Below are positions 1-12,418 of a stretch of DNA of 64,000 nt, piece after piece. The translations under genes were made by a program, and so were the position numbers. Each line of letters opens with the position of its first letter. Position 1 is the stretch's first letter. The notes under the pieces were generated by a model that was not told the DNA's origin, did no database searches, and worked only from the letters and a program-made list of their open reading frames with translations. This stretch comes from Istiophorus platypterus (taxonomy: Eukaryota > Chordata > Actinopteri > Istiophoriformes > Istiophoridae). Location: positions 293,501 through 357,500 of the forward strand of contig CM029122.1 of NCBI GenBank assembly GCA_016859345.1, given 5' to 3'.

Positions 1-3000
1 GCTGCCGTCCTGGTTCCGTCCACTGGCATCATCTGAGGACCGTCCAACGTGTGCCGGTGTCAAAGTTAGCGCGGTTAGCCATGTCCCCATCAACAGCAGG
101 GTGCTGAGTTTATCACAGTGTTTCCAAAGGCCCTCATCAACCAGAGCTCTGCTGAAAGGGGGCATGTTTGGTATTTGGACGGTGCAACAGGCTTCAACGT
201 TGACTAGACCTGCAACAATTGGTTGATTGATCGATTGGGCAAAGATTTGCTGTTTCCATCTTCCTGAATGTGAGGATTCAATGCTTTTCTTTGCTGTACA
301 TAATAATAATAAGGCGAGTTCGTGACTGTCTATTGGACAAAAGTGATCGTTCACTGTTTTCTGATGTGTATTAGAGAATAAGATTCATCAAGAAAGCAAT
401 CGGCAGATGAATGGACATTGAAAGTAATCATTAGTTGTGGCCCTTAACCCATCAACGGTGAATCAAACTGGAGAAAAATCTTGTTCTTCTTCATTTTTGG
501 CTTCAAACGTATCATTGCTTTAGAATTTCCTAAGCTGTATGAGACTGATTTAGACATTTAAAAACATTTTTTTTTCCTACATGTGCTCTCTGGTTTCGTT
601 TTATTTCGGCATAATGTAAAAACTAACTTAGAAAGATTAGAAACTGGCCTCAGTTTCATCAGAGCTTTTATATACACATATATTATCCAGATTTCTTCAT
701 TGTCACATTATGACAGGCTTCAGACTTCAGATCAGTCTGTCTGGCTCTGTTTTTCCCAGGTTTGGTCAATGCTCCAGCTTACAGTGACATTCATACAATA
801 GTGTTCCTCCAGCTCTGTGTCAACAGTTTGTGTTTGTCTCTTTCCTGTTTAAACGTGACAATGTCCCTGTGAACAAAGCAGCTCCATAAAGAACTGGTTT
901 TCCCAGTCGGGTGGCGAGGACCTTGACCGGCCTGCACAGAACCCTGACCCAAACCTATCCTGCACGAGCCAGACCCCAGACCCCAGACCCCAGAACCCAG
1001 ACCCCATCGCCAACATCGGTGTTTGACCTCAGTGATGCTCCGGTGTCTCTGGGAGCAGATTAGTAGAAGACTCCCACAGGAGGGATGAGGATTTGTAACA
1101 GCCACTGCTGTGGCGACGAATCCTCCATCGCAAACCCCCAAACTTATGGTATTTTATTCAGCCAATAATGAGAGTGAGAGCAGGAGATGAGCCAGGTTTT
1201 TGTTTCCCGTGGTTTTAATGTGGGTTAGAGCCTCGGCGTTCCCTCAGGTGCAACAGATATTGTCGCCCTGTGCGCTGTGACACCCGACTTTATTAGACTG
1301 ATTAAATATTCATTCCCCCTTCAAACATGATCAAAATATTGTTTTCATGCATTTCTGGTTTTTCTCCACTTTGCTGTTTTTTCAGAGTTCATAATGGTCC
1401 ATTTGCAAAGAAAACAGATTCTGTGAATGGGAGTTTGGTCATTTTCTTCTGAGTAGGAACAGGGGTCATTCGACTCGTTTGCAAGAAAAGTTGGTATGAG
1501 GCAAACTGAGAGTCAGTTTGGCTAAACAAACATTTGATAGTTTACTTATACTTAGTTGTTTTTCTGCAAAAAAGTGCCTTTTTTAAGTGATCCAAAGAAG
1601 ACGAACACAAAAAAAAATGATCACAGAAAACAGCTGTCGAGAACTTGAACTAAATAAACTGTAAGTAAAACTTTGGCTGTTTCTAATGTCCAAACTGCAC
1701 TTAAAGCTATATTTCATGACAATTTCAAGAATTACAAGTGAAGGATAAGAAATATAAATCAGTTCATTGAATAATAATTTATTTGAGGTTCCAAATCAAA
1801 AGTAAAACTTCAGTGAATTCAGTCTATGTGTTATTTAATATTTAATTTACCTTTTTTGGCTTGAAGTCTGGAGTTTTCTCCAGTTTCTCATTTTTACAGT
1901 GCGAATAGATCCTGGGAGGTCAGTAGAGGAGAAGCAACGAGCTGCAACCTACGCATCGCTTCGTTCACTTGTTTTGTTGCCGCTGCTGTTGTTGGTGAAC
2001 GTGAGTTGACTGAACCGTAAAGACACATTAGAGAGAGGCGACTGACATAGGTGAGAAAACCACGGGCTATAAAACCGAGAAATGAACCTGAAGAAAGGAA
2101 AAGTCAACCAAACGATGAATCTGACCAGATGCTCGATGTCAACTGTCAGGACCTGACAGTTTGTGAAACTTGACATGTTTCAGTCTTTGAGGTTTGGATG
2201 AAAATATCGATCAGCTTCACATATAAATTGTCCGTCCTGATCTCCGGATGAAGCTGACATCCGCCTCCTCAGGGAAGGGACTTCCTCGAAGTGATTGTGC
2301 AGTGTTTTCAGTGAACAGCAATCAGTTTGCGTGTGAACGACCTCTCAGAGCCTCTTTACGCTGTTGACGGTGACAAAACCCTCTTCTTCTTCTTCTCCTT
2401 CTGATTTAGGGTCACTCACTCTCTCACACTCAGGATGTAAAAGGAAGGAGTCTTGAGAAAATTGCAGTGCGATGATGTTCCACAAATGAGTCCGCTCCAC
2501 TTAACAGTTTAATTGGTCGAGAGGGTGGTGGATAAAGGGCTTTTATTTTGAAGAGCGATGAGAGTGTGGTTGGAGAGGATTAAAAACGTCTCCTCGCTCT
2601 GACTGCAGCAGGATAGGTTTGGGTTTCAAAGTGCCCCCCCCCACCACCACCCCCAACACCCCACTCTCTGAATGTGTCTGAATGGCAGCAAACACAGGAG
2701 GGAACTTAAGATGTAATCTGCTGGCAATAGAACGATTTATTGGTCCATTTACCTCCAACACGCATGTTGTATTATCTTACACTGTAAAAAAGTCCACAGC
2801 TAAAATGATTACACAGAAAATTTGTCCCCAGTCATTTTTAAACCAAATTGTCCCAGAGTCTGTGTCAGATCTTGTCTTTTGGACTAATACGCTGCTAAGG
2901 TTCAGGTTTTTGGAGAATCCCATTTATCTGTAAACATCATATCCTGGTTGGTGTGTTATCTGGACTACACCAGAACCAGAAACCAGGATACTGTGGCAGG

Positions 3001-3330
3001 TTTTTGATGGTACAGATCACAGAGGCTGAGATGGTGAAAAATTAAGACTCACCTTTCGGCAGATGATCAGGAACCTGGATGCTGTTCTGATCATGTGAAC
3101 AAGGATATGAATAACCAGGCTATTCATAAATGCTGCATCCAGAATTAGATCAAAACCGGGACAGTAACGCAAATATAAATTCATTTGCTGCTTCCAAGAT
3201 GTTTAATGAGGTTATGAGAAAAGCATCAGCAGACTAAATGATTCTGATGATTGAAGAAAAAACCCAAAAATCATTATGACGACAGGCTGAAATTTTATAA
3301 TTAGATCAGCCAGTTGTGTAACAGGTCAGA

Positions 3331-3390
3331 CCACACACAAACACACACATACACACACACACCCCAAAAACACTCACACACACACACAAA
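3331..3390. repeat. CA-rich microsatellite
   Basis: Interrupted CA units. A second tract is at 3629-3668. Confidence 0.9.
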
Positions 3391-3721
3391 CAGGTAAGCA
3401 GCCTTACCCAAAGTGTTCACTTCACTAACCCTAACCCCATGCTTACTTTCCTACCAGGTTTCTAAAGGGAGGGGCTCCTGTGTGTGTTACACTGTGTGTG
3501 TTACACTGTGTGTGTTACAGTGTGAAGTCTAAAGCAGGAGTGGTGGCAGCATCAGTCAGGAATGATCGACGACGAGCTTCTATTTTCAGTCTATCTGAGA
3601 GACATCTGCTTCTAATCAAAGCGCTGCAGACACACACACACACACAAACACACACACACGCAAACACACCTGGCAAAGCTGCAACAACACCTGGAGACCC
3701 CTGCTAACACTGAACACTCAA

Positions 3722-3815
3722 ACCCTTTACTGAAGTAAAATTAGTAGTACAGCACTGTAAAAATCCTCTGTTACGAATAAAGGTCCTGCATTCAACACCT
3801 GCTCAGTGTAGAAAA
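3722..3815 (+). repeat. Dispersed repeat (AAGTAAAAGT-type) fragment
   Basis: ACTGAAGTAAAATTAGTAGT, CCTCTGTTACGAATAAAGG and TCCTGCATTCAACACC follow the order of a very common teleost repeat. Confidence 0.55.
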
Positions 3816-4773
3816 ACTCTCCTTGTGGAAGTTCCACTGTTATTAAGGATGTAACCTGTAACCGCCGTCAGGGATACCGGGGTGGCGTCCTTTACTTTTT
3901 GTATTTTTATTGATTTGGGTTCTTGGTGCTTTAATCTGGAGGGACATCAGAGATATGAGTCAAAGGGACAGGTGTATACAGGAGGTTGTAAAAACAAGAG
4001 GATGTTACTTATTGTAGTTTGTCTGCAGTTGGAGCAGCAACAGGTCACAGAGGAAATGAGCATACGTTAAAACAATTAGAGACAGATCGATGAAGGTTGG
4101 GTCAAAAATCCTCCTCCTTCTCAGAGTCCTAAATGAGTCAGATCTGACACAGACATTAAACGTGTGGATATGATTCAGTGTCACTTCCACTTCCTGAAGA
4201 TGTCATTAGCTCTGATGTCCCTCAAGAATAAAGCTCCAGAAATCCACTTAGAAACTAGATAATAAAAGAGGCCGCAGAACTCCATTCAGAATCTTACTGT
4301 TTTTAGGTCTCACAGTGTCACAGCGATTCAGTGAAAGTTGTCTGTACATCCACAGCTACACTGCAGACAAGAGCTGGTCACTGCTGGTTCAGCTGCTGTT
4401 AATGGGACAGTTTGACTAAATGGAAACAAATAGAAGCTGAATAAATGGGGCTAAAGTTGTAGACATCTACTAGACTCTAAAAGAACCCTTGTTTTAGACC
4501 AGTGAATCATATTTTCAGGCTCTGTAACAGCATTTGGACCCGTCAGTGGTGGGAAACAAAAATTATCAAAACAATGTCTGAGCTGTTAACTTAGAAAAAC
4601 AATCCACATAATTGTTAAATAAATAAAGTTGGTAGCATTTTATTGTTCATTGCTCATTTAACATATTTATACACTCTTGGGCAGTTTAATCTGCATCTAT
4701 GTGTCATATGCTGAAACTCCTCATGTGTTTTGCTTTCCAGCTGTTAAATAATTGTAGGGAAGTAAAAAATGAG

Positions 4774-4875
4774 AGTCCAGCGTCTCTCTGTCTGTCGTCT
4801 GTCCATTGTCTATCCGTCATCCGTCCATCGATCGTCTGTCTGTTGTCTGTCGTCCGTCTTTCCGTCTGTCCGTCC
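4774..4875. repeat. CTGT/CCGT microsatellite
   Basis: Interrupted CTGT and CCGT tetramers directly before the dispersed repeat at 4881. Confidence 0.85.
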
Positions 4876-4880
4876 CGTTC

Positions 4881-5156
4881 CCGTGAACTCGACATCTCAC
4901 AACCATCTGTCAACAATGGGACAGTTTGGGGGAGTTTCTTCAAATTTGGCACAAACATCCACATGATCTCAAGGATGAGCTGATCAGATTTTGGTGTTCA
5001 AAGGTCAAAGGTAACGGAGACAGTGACCTCAAAAAACACATTTTTGGCCGAGACTCTAAAATTCATATGCTAATTGTGTATATTGTGAGTCGGGACAGAT
5101 TTGAATGTGACCTGGTGGGTGGAGGCATAGAAGCACGAGGCAGGAATTTTAAATGA
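4881..5156 (+). repeat. Dispersed teleost repeat
   Basis: The segment with TTCAAATTTGGCACAAACAT, a GGTCAAAGGT word and GACCTCAAAAAACACAT matches a repeat I recognise as frequent in fish genomes. Its class is not known to me. It carries a DR1-like nuclear receptor motif at 5002-5014. Confidence 0.55.
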
Positions 5157-8100
5157 ATCTTTTGTTCTTGAACTAGAGAAATTGTTTGCATCCAGTTGAT
5201 TTTCATTGGACTCTGGTTTAAATCTCCCACTGGAGATTTTTATTTACTTATTTTCTTTTTTTTATTTTGCTTTGTGGTGAAGCAGATGAGAGTTGATTTA
5301 AAGTTTAACTTTAGCTGTTCAGTCATAAATATTAAAGGTTTTGTGTTTTAGGACTGACTGGGTCCCCGGCCTGTTTTTCTGTTTCTCAGCGGGTTCAGAC
5401 AGCAGCATGGAGCAGAGGGCATTAAGGGGTTTCATATTGTTTGTGGTCCTGCTGCCGACTGTGTACGAACAAAAGGACCAGCGTTTATGACCGAGGCCTG
5501 CTGGGCTGAAGGAAGCCCAGGAACCTCACCCTCCCCTGTCTGCCCCCCCCCCCCCCCCGTTCCTCCTCTGCAGGGATTAGTCAGAGACAAGAGAAGACAG
5601 AAGTGGTTGTTTCTAGTTTTGATCAGGTAATAAAGTCGAGTCGTTGTGTAATATGATTTTCAGGAAGTTGCAGCGTCTCCTCCTCTGCTGCTCTTTGGTT
5701 GTCATGTGAATTTTGAACTAAACAAATGTTAGACCCTGCAAACAGAAAGTAGACAAAGTGTAGAAACACTTAATATCAGGACGAGACAAAAAATAGATGA
5801 AAGGTTATGCATGGGAGCGAAATACAAGCTACATGGTGTCAATGGTCTGTTTGGTAGCAGAGCGAGTTGAACCACTTGGTAGTTTTTTCAGCCTGCAGCT
5901 CTGAGAGCCTTTATTTTCTATAATCACGAAAGTGTTTAAAGAAGAGCTGACGAATCTCAACCTTCAATTTCAAACTCAAGTTTTGTGACAGTGAAATGTA
6001 AAAGTTTCGAGTCAGTCAAACTGTAATTGTTTTATGATTCTTATGACAAATCCTGAAATATAAAAGTTCAGGTGAGAATTAAAAAGTTGAGGAGACTCCG
6101 TATTGTCCTGTTCTTTGGGGCACTCTTTCTAAGATTCTATCTTTTATGTCTCCACCAAAAATAAATCCAATTAAAGTTGCACTAGTTTAATATTTGGCAC
6201 TGATGTTTGCAGCCATTTTTTCTGCACTAGCATTTACATATCGAGTCTGTGGTATGAAACTCAAAGCAGAACAGTTTCAAGATTTTAGACTTTTCTGAAT
6301 ATTTTAGTTCAGAAATGATTGAATCTGCAGTGTCTCCGAAGTTTGCACTGAAATTCTTAAATTTCATGTAATTCAAAACAGATGTTTAATTTTTGTGTTT
6401 TTCAAAGCCAAGGCTGTCGGTCCAAAGTCTTTAAACAAATTCAATCAAAAAACAGCTGAGAATAAAAGTTAAGGCCTCAGGATAAAACAGCCATATATCC
6501 GTCAGAAATTTTCCAGGTCTGGAGGTTTCGGTCGCCTCCCTGGTGAACGCCTGCCGTCGGTCGATCGTTCGATCGTGACTTCCTCGCTCGGCTGCTGCAG
6601 ATGATAAAGAAGATGATGCATTAGAGCTGACAGCAACAGGTGACTCGTCCTGAACGTCACCTCGATGTCTGCTGGCTGTGATCTTCAGTGCTGAACCTAT
6701 AGCCTGTTTCAGTCTCTAATGTATCACATCCATATTTCATGTCATGTCTGTCTGCTTAAAACCCACAAACGGCTCATTTACCCAGCGACCTGCACTAAGA
6801 GCCTCCAGCTTCGCTCCATGGTTTATTCCACCAGCGTGTTTTATTCTGCAGCCGTTCAGATGATGTGGTGGGGGGGGCAGTCAGGAGGATGAAGAAGGAG
6901 AAAAGAGACGACGCGTTTTACTGGAAGTCAGAGGGAAAATCAGAATTAAGGTCACATGTTTTTTACCATTAATTATTTCAGTTCAAGTCTGTTTTTACTG
7001 AAAAAATTCTTACACATTTGAAAAAAAGCATTTTACACCTTAAATTCAGCTTCCAGATTCAACGGTTTTAATGATCTGACTTTTGTCAGGAATAAGATAT
7101 TTAGGATGAAATAGATCTTCGTCTATTCTGTGAATTGAATGAACTCTCAGACTCTCAGTGGCTAAACAACTGGGAGGTTCAGTTGCATGGCTGGATGTAA
7201 ACGACGACTCAAACTGCAAGAAATCCAATGAATGCTGTAGGATCTCTAAGACGTCCCTGTCTTCAGGTGCCCCCCCCGGTGCTCTGACCTGAGGAGGTCT
7301 TCCAGCTCAGGATGTAGACCAAAGGTCTGTGTGGAAACCAGCAGCGTTTACTGGGAGCTGAGAGTTTGTTTCAGATTTGAAGTGATTGGTGGTTTTTCTC
7401 TGAAGCTTGGAGCCAACGGCAGGAAGTGGAGACACCTCTCAGCTCAGAGGTACAATGGAGACCACATCGCGGTAACACTGGGCTCATTGTACCGACATCC
7501 TCCTCCCACCTCTCCACCTCCCTCCCCCGACTCCCCCTCTGGCTCCCCCCTCAGCTCTTATTGTCAGCGGGGAGATGCTGCTCTGTTCAGGACAGCAGCA
7601 GCATCACAATCAGAGCTCAGAGACTCTGAAAACAAGATCCCACCCAGTCAGCTCAGACTGCAGGTTAAATTATCGGAGGCCAGGCGAAGGAGTTGACAAG
7701 CCTCAGCCCCGTCCCCGTCAAAAGGAACTTTTTGCGACCGACGGATGGAGCTGAAAGTTGAAATCCGTGTCTTGAAATGTAGGCCAGCTCCTGATTGGAT
7801 GAAGGGGGCGGAGTTTAAAAAGACATCGTCATTGCAGATGCAGTAGTAAAATGGCAGATGTTGTTCTTGTTCTTGTTATTGTTGGTCTTGCTGTGATGTG
7901 ATCATTTTTTGACCAATCACATCTTGGTGCTGCCAGCTGGATTTGTTTGATTGAAGTTTGCAGAGAACAGAAAACCTTATATTATATAACATCACACAGC
8001 AAATGTAATTATGTTGCGATAATTTTTGTCTTTTCTTGTTTTGTTATGTAACTTTTTGTTTGTTCTGTTAAGTTTTATTTCACTGTTATTTTTTTAAAGT

Positions 8101-10059
8101 TACATTTATTTTTGTGATATAATTAATACTTTTTTATTTTTTTTATTATGTTACATTGTATCACATTACAATTTTTCTATTGTGTCATCTTACGCTTTTT
8201 AGCTAAGGTGCGTTACGTCACATTTTGGGACATTTACTGATGTTCCACTCGTGTTGCACCGCGTTACATCACATGTTGTTATGACCTGACATAACAAGGG
8301 GATGAGGCCTGTGACCATAAATAAGTTGAAGCCCAGTCTGACTGTGTTCTAAAGGGTCTGTGAGCAGAATCAACCTGCAGGTCCCTCAGATCAGGAACCT
8401 TTCAGGCCAGGCTTTGTTATCCAGGTCCCACAGTTGTATAATTTCCCAGAAAAGAGCTGACGTGTAACTCGATTAACAAACTGTAAAATGGAGACAGTGT
8501 TCGGTCTGTTCGCTTCCAGTTAACTGCAGTTAAATGTGGGTGTAACCCAGAGAGAAGAAGCTTCAACCAGTGGTCAGTTTGTCTCTGATCGATCAAGAGC
8601 AGCAGTCAACTGAGAACACGTGCCGAAAGTTTCTGCGTTAACAGCATCAGGTGTTTTCACTTGATCAGGTGACTTGTCAGCTGATATGTGATTGGCTGGG
8701 AGCCTCACAGTGAATCACGGCAGCAGGGAGGCAGTCAGGGGCCAAATGATGGTTCACAAGTCCTTTATTTGATTTCTGCGCCAGCGGACGATCGTTCGCT
8801 TCACTGGAAACTTCAGCTTCGGGGCCCGAACGCCTGTCAGTTCACGTCACCTCAGACAGCTTCTCCGCCGTTGACGGTGGGAAAGGGGAGCAAGGGGGGA
8901 GGAGGGGGTGAGGTAATCGCCCGCCTGGGGGCAGGGGCAGAAAGGGGCGGTTGTTCCCCAGTCACATGGCGGATGAGCCTATCTGTCGGTCAAAAGGTGT
9001 GACCATGACTACTGAGCCACACCTCACTTCCTGTTCGTCCTTCATCCCCGATGAGCTGACTCACTGGCAGGCTGAAAGCTCACAACGAGGCTGTTTATTA
9101 ACCCAATATGATATAGAGAGAAAATACTGCTGCCTGATTGGCTGGTAGAGTCGCATACTGTGTGAAGTGGGACAAAGACATGAAGATGTGAGAGGACATG
9201 ATCGACTCTGTAGTAACAGTAGGATTATTTTCAGTGTTATTTTACGCTGTGGTGAGTTTTCAGTCTGACAAAGTGCATTCTAGGATACCTGCATCATTTC
9301 AAGTCAATAGACTGAGAACCGGTCGCTGTTTAGAAGTTCTGACATCTAAAAAAACCCCTCCAAAAACAAAAAACAATTAATTTGAATAAACATGATATTG
9401 ATAAAACTTACATGATTTTAAAGAGCAAAGATGAGTTGTTTCCTGCACGGCGTGTTACAGACCGGTTGTTGTTATGGTGATGTTGGCTGTTGCCAAGGCG
9501 GCCTATAGTGATCTCATCACGTTGTGGACAAATAGCCACTTCCAGGACATTTTGTGTGTCATTTAATGCCGTTTGGGTCAAGGTGGGGGTCAGGGATTAA
9601 AAAAAAATGCGAAAAGCGATAACTAAGACGAAACGACTGAAGGGAACTGGCGTGTCATTCATCGTCTGCCTGATGAGACCAGGCTGGGTAGCAAGGTTTA
9701 TGTTTCAGTCGTTGCTATAGTGTTGTTAGGCGGTTTCCCCATGAAGTGATTGGTACAGTGATTCATCCTGGTTGCTATGGTGCAACGGTCTTTTGTAGTC
9801 GACTTTAGTTATGTCAGTCTTTCCCAACTTTTCAAATCCATTTACAGCCTGAAAGCAATCCCAACTCAAGGTCTACTTACACAGTTTTCATGGAAATGAA
9901 GATGTTTAAACTTTCCATCACTCTGACCAAAGGACTGACAGCGCTTTGTGTTTATTAGCATTAAAATGTTATGTTCCTTGTGAATTCATTTCTGTTCTTG
10001 TGTTTGTTTAGGAGTTAAGTATCTAAACTGAACTGCATGGACACTTACCTGTCACCTGT

Positions 10060-10130
10060 CTGAACCTCAGTGGTGGAAGACATTTTTAGAAACTCGACTG
10101 AAGTAAAAGTAGCAGGACCACGGTGTGAAA
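10060..10130 (+). repeat. Dispersed repeat (AAGTAAAAGT-type) fragment
   Basis: CAGTGGTGGAAGACATTTTT then ACTGAAGTAAAAGTAGCAGG; the left edge of the same family as 3722-3815. Confidence 0.45.
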
Positions 10131-10566
10131 CACTGTGTTTTCAAAGAGTTTAAAGAATACTGAGGGGAAAAATACTTTTTTTCAATGGTTATGGGATATA
10201 GTCACCCTTTTTTAATCTATTTGCACTTTCAAAGAATTGGCACATTAATACTAAATCCCTCCATTTTGTGAAAACAGCCTTTACCCGTTCACCTCCTTTC
10301 AGTCTGTTTCTCAGGTTTTTACAGTTCATTGTCACTACAAAAAGGTGACAAACTGTCGACTTTCCATGAAGTGTAAAAGTGTGAGGAGAAACTGATGACA
10401 GCTGTAGTTCCCTTCTTCTGTCCAGCTGCAGGTTTTGGTGGACCGAGGTCTTGTGATCAGCGATAAAGTGACTCTGTCAGCAGTTTCACTACTGCAAACT
10501 GTTCCAGGAACAGATCCACAATACCTCTGAAGAGCAGTTAGTCTGAATGAAGCAATACCTGACACT

Positions 10567-10568
<2 letters not shown>

Positions 10569-10649
<81 letters not shown>
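10569..10649. repeat. (GT)n microsatellite
   Basis: About 40 uninterrupted GT units. The length suggests high polymorphism. Confidence 0.98.
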
Positions 10650-10651
<2 letters not shown>

Positions 10652-11861
10652 TATTAAAGTCATCTGAGGAATTGCAGATTAAGTTTAACCAGCAACCCCC
10701 CCCCAGGTTCAGATAAGTTAACATGTTTACATGCTGATGCCTTGAATGTTCACATCCTGTTTGGAAAGAAAAGCTCCAGGTGTTTACATTACCTTCCGTC
10801 AGGTCAGTGGACAGACATATTTGTGATCTCTTATTTCATGTCTCACGTTGGCCGATCGCACTGTCCGGCCGCTGTCAGATGATCTGGGTCGACTGGGGCT
10901 GAAATGTCGGCACGGTCGGCTGAGACCTGGCTGCCAGACTTATTTTGGTTTTGGAGGAGAAGAATTTTAGGACAAATTTGGGCCGAGGACCGAGTTCTTT
11001 TGGCCACAGTTGGGCCAAATGTGGCTTGGTGTGGGGACCCTGGCTGTTGTTGGTTTAGTTGACTCTGATGTGTGTGAGATCTGCGATAGTGTGGAGACAG
11101 TCCATCTCTGTCTCTGAGCCAAAGGTCACGAAACAGCAGCCAAAGTTCACAAACAGGATCCGGTTTCATTTAATCTGAACCGATGATCCTGATCCACCAG
11201 AGATCAGTGAAGCCTGACTGTAGAAACCCCAACAGAAAAGTTGAAAACCTGCCGTTTGCTGCTGCTGCCAGTCAGAAACATGAAGTTGGACTCACGTGTG
11301 ATAAAGCAGCAGGAAGTCAACACCTGCAGCCATGAATTTTTTGGAGGGAAAGGTTTTTCCGACGCTGCTTCTCGCAGGAAGAAGGTATTCTTCGGAGGGA
11401 TTTTATAACTCTCCTCTTCTCCTTTTGTAAAGATTCCTTTTTCCACCTGGGGAGATGAATAATTCAGACATTTTGGATATTCACACCCCCCTCCCCTCAG
11501 CCTCCAGAGAGGCTGGTGGGCTGTAAACCCTCAAACTGCCTCATCATTGCCAGAACAAGTGTGAACGCCTGTATCCATTATTCACAGTGGAAGTCTGACT
11601 TCTCGTAAGGCAACCTACATTTTTTTGGGGGGGGGTCTCGACATGTACCCCCCAGCCTCCCCCACCCTGGCAGCCACAGAGGCTGATCATTAATTGAAGG
11701 CTTACACAGAAAGATAAAGTTTGATGGCTTCAAAATGCATGTAGAACAAGATCCAGAGTTCAAACGAGAATTTTTATTTTTGAATTTTTCAACCTTCTGC
11801 AGCTCGATTTACTTATTTATATATTACGTGTTCTGTGTGTTCAGACTTTAAACAGCAGCAC

Positions 11862-12026
11862 TCACACACACGCACATACATACACACCCACACACACACA
11901 GTTTGCTCTGCTTTTGTTGATTTGCAACAAAAAGACAAGAAAGGAAAAGAGTTGTTCACACCTCTGACCTTCTTCTTTGGTTCAGACACACATTCTCACC
12001 TCCCACACACACACCCACACACACAG
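11862..12026. repeat. Two CA microsatellite tracts
   Basis: CA units at about 11862-11901 and 12003-12026. The short ORFs across them are artefacts of the repeat. Confidence 0.9.
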
Positions 12027-12267
12027 TGACAGTGTGTGTGTTTGCTGGTATCAGTGTCAGGTCTTATCAGAGTGCAGCAGCAGTGTTTTCTGTAGTTCTT
12101 CTGCAATCAGACGATGTACCGCGGCCGAGGTGAGAGGGGCGGGGTTTCAACCGACATGCTGTGCTGCTGATAGGGTTAACGTTAATCTCTCAGGTCTGTG
12201 GCTCAGGTGACATTATTCTCCTGATTCCCACAGTTTTATGTTCTGGCTTGAGTTCCACTTTGAACAC

Positions 12268-12418
12268 TTGTTAATTCATATGCTTTTATCAAAAGCAACT
12301 TACAAGTGAACTGAGTGACAATGTCTTGCCCAAGGAGACGAAGACGGGAGGAGCCTGCAATCGAACCACCAACCCTGTAATCGCTGGATGACCCGCTCCA
12401 CCAGCCAAGTCACAGCCC
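12268..12418 (-). mobile_element. tRNA-derived SINE fragment
   Basis: On the minus strand from about 12416 a tRNA-like head is visible, with an A-box-like TGGCTGGTGGAGCGGG (12407-12392) and a B-box-like TGGTTCGATTGC (12368-12357). The tail word CTTGGGCAAGACA and the end word AAGTTGCTTTTGATAAAAGC are typical of a widespread fish SINE. It is diverged and short. Confidence 0.75.

Noticed and set aside
3411..3440. CTAACCCTAACCCC telomere-like word
   Set aside because: Only two units in ordinary sequence; another CTAACCCTAAC is near 21568. Not a telomeric tract.
10335..10724. 129-codon frame with a His-Thr run
   Set aside because: Produced by the GT microsatellite.
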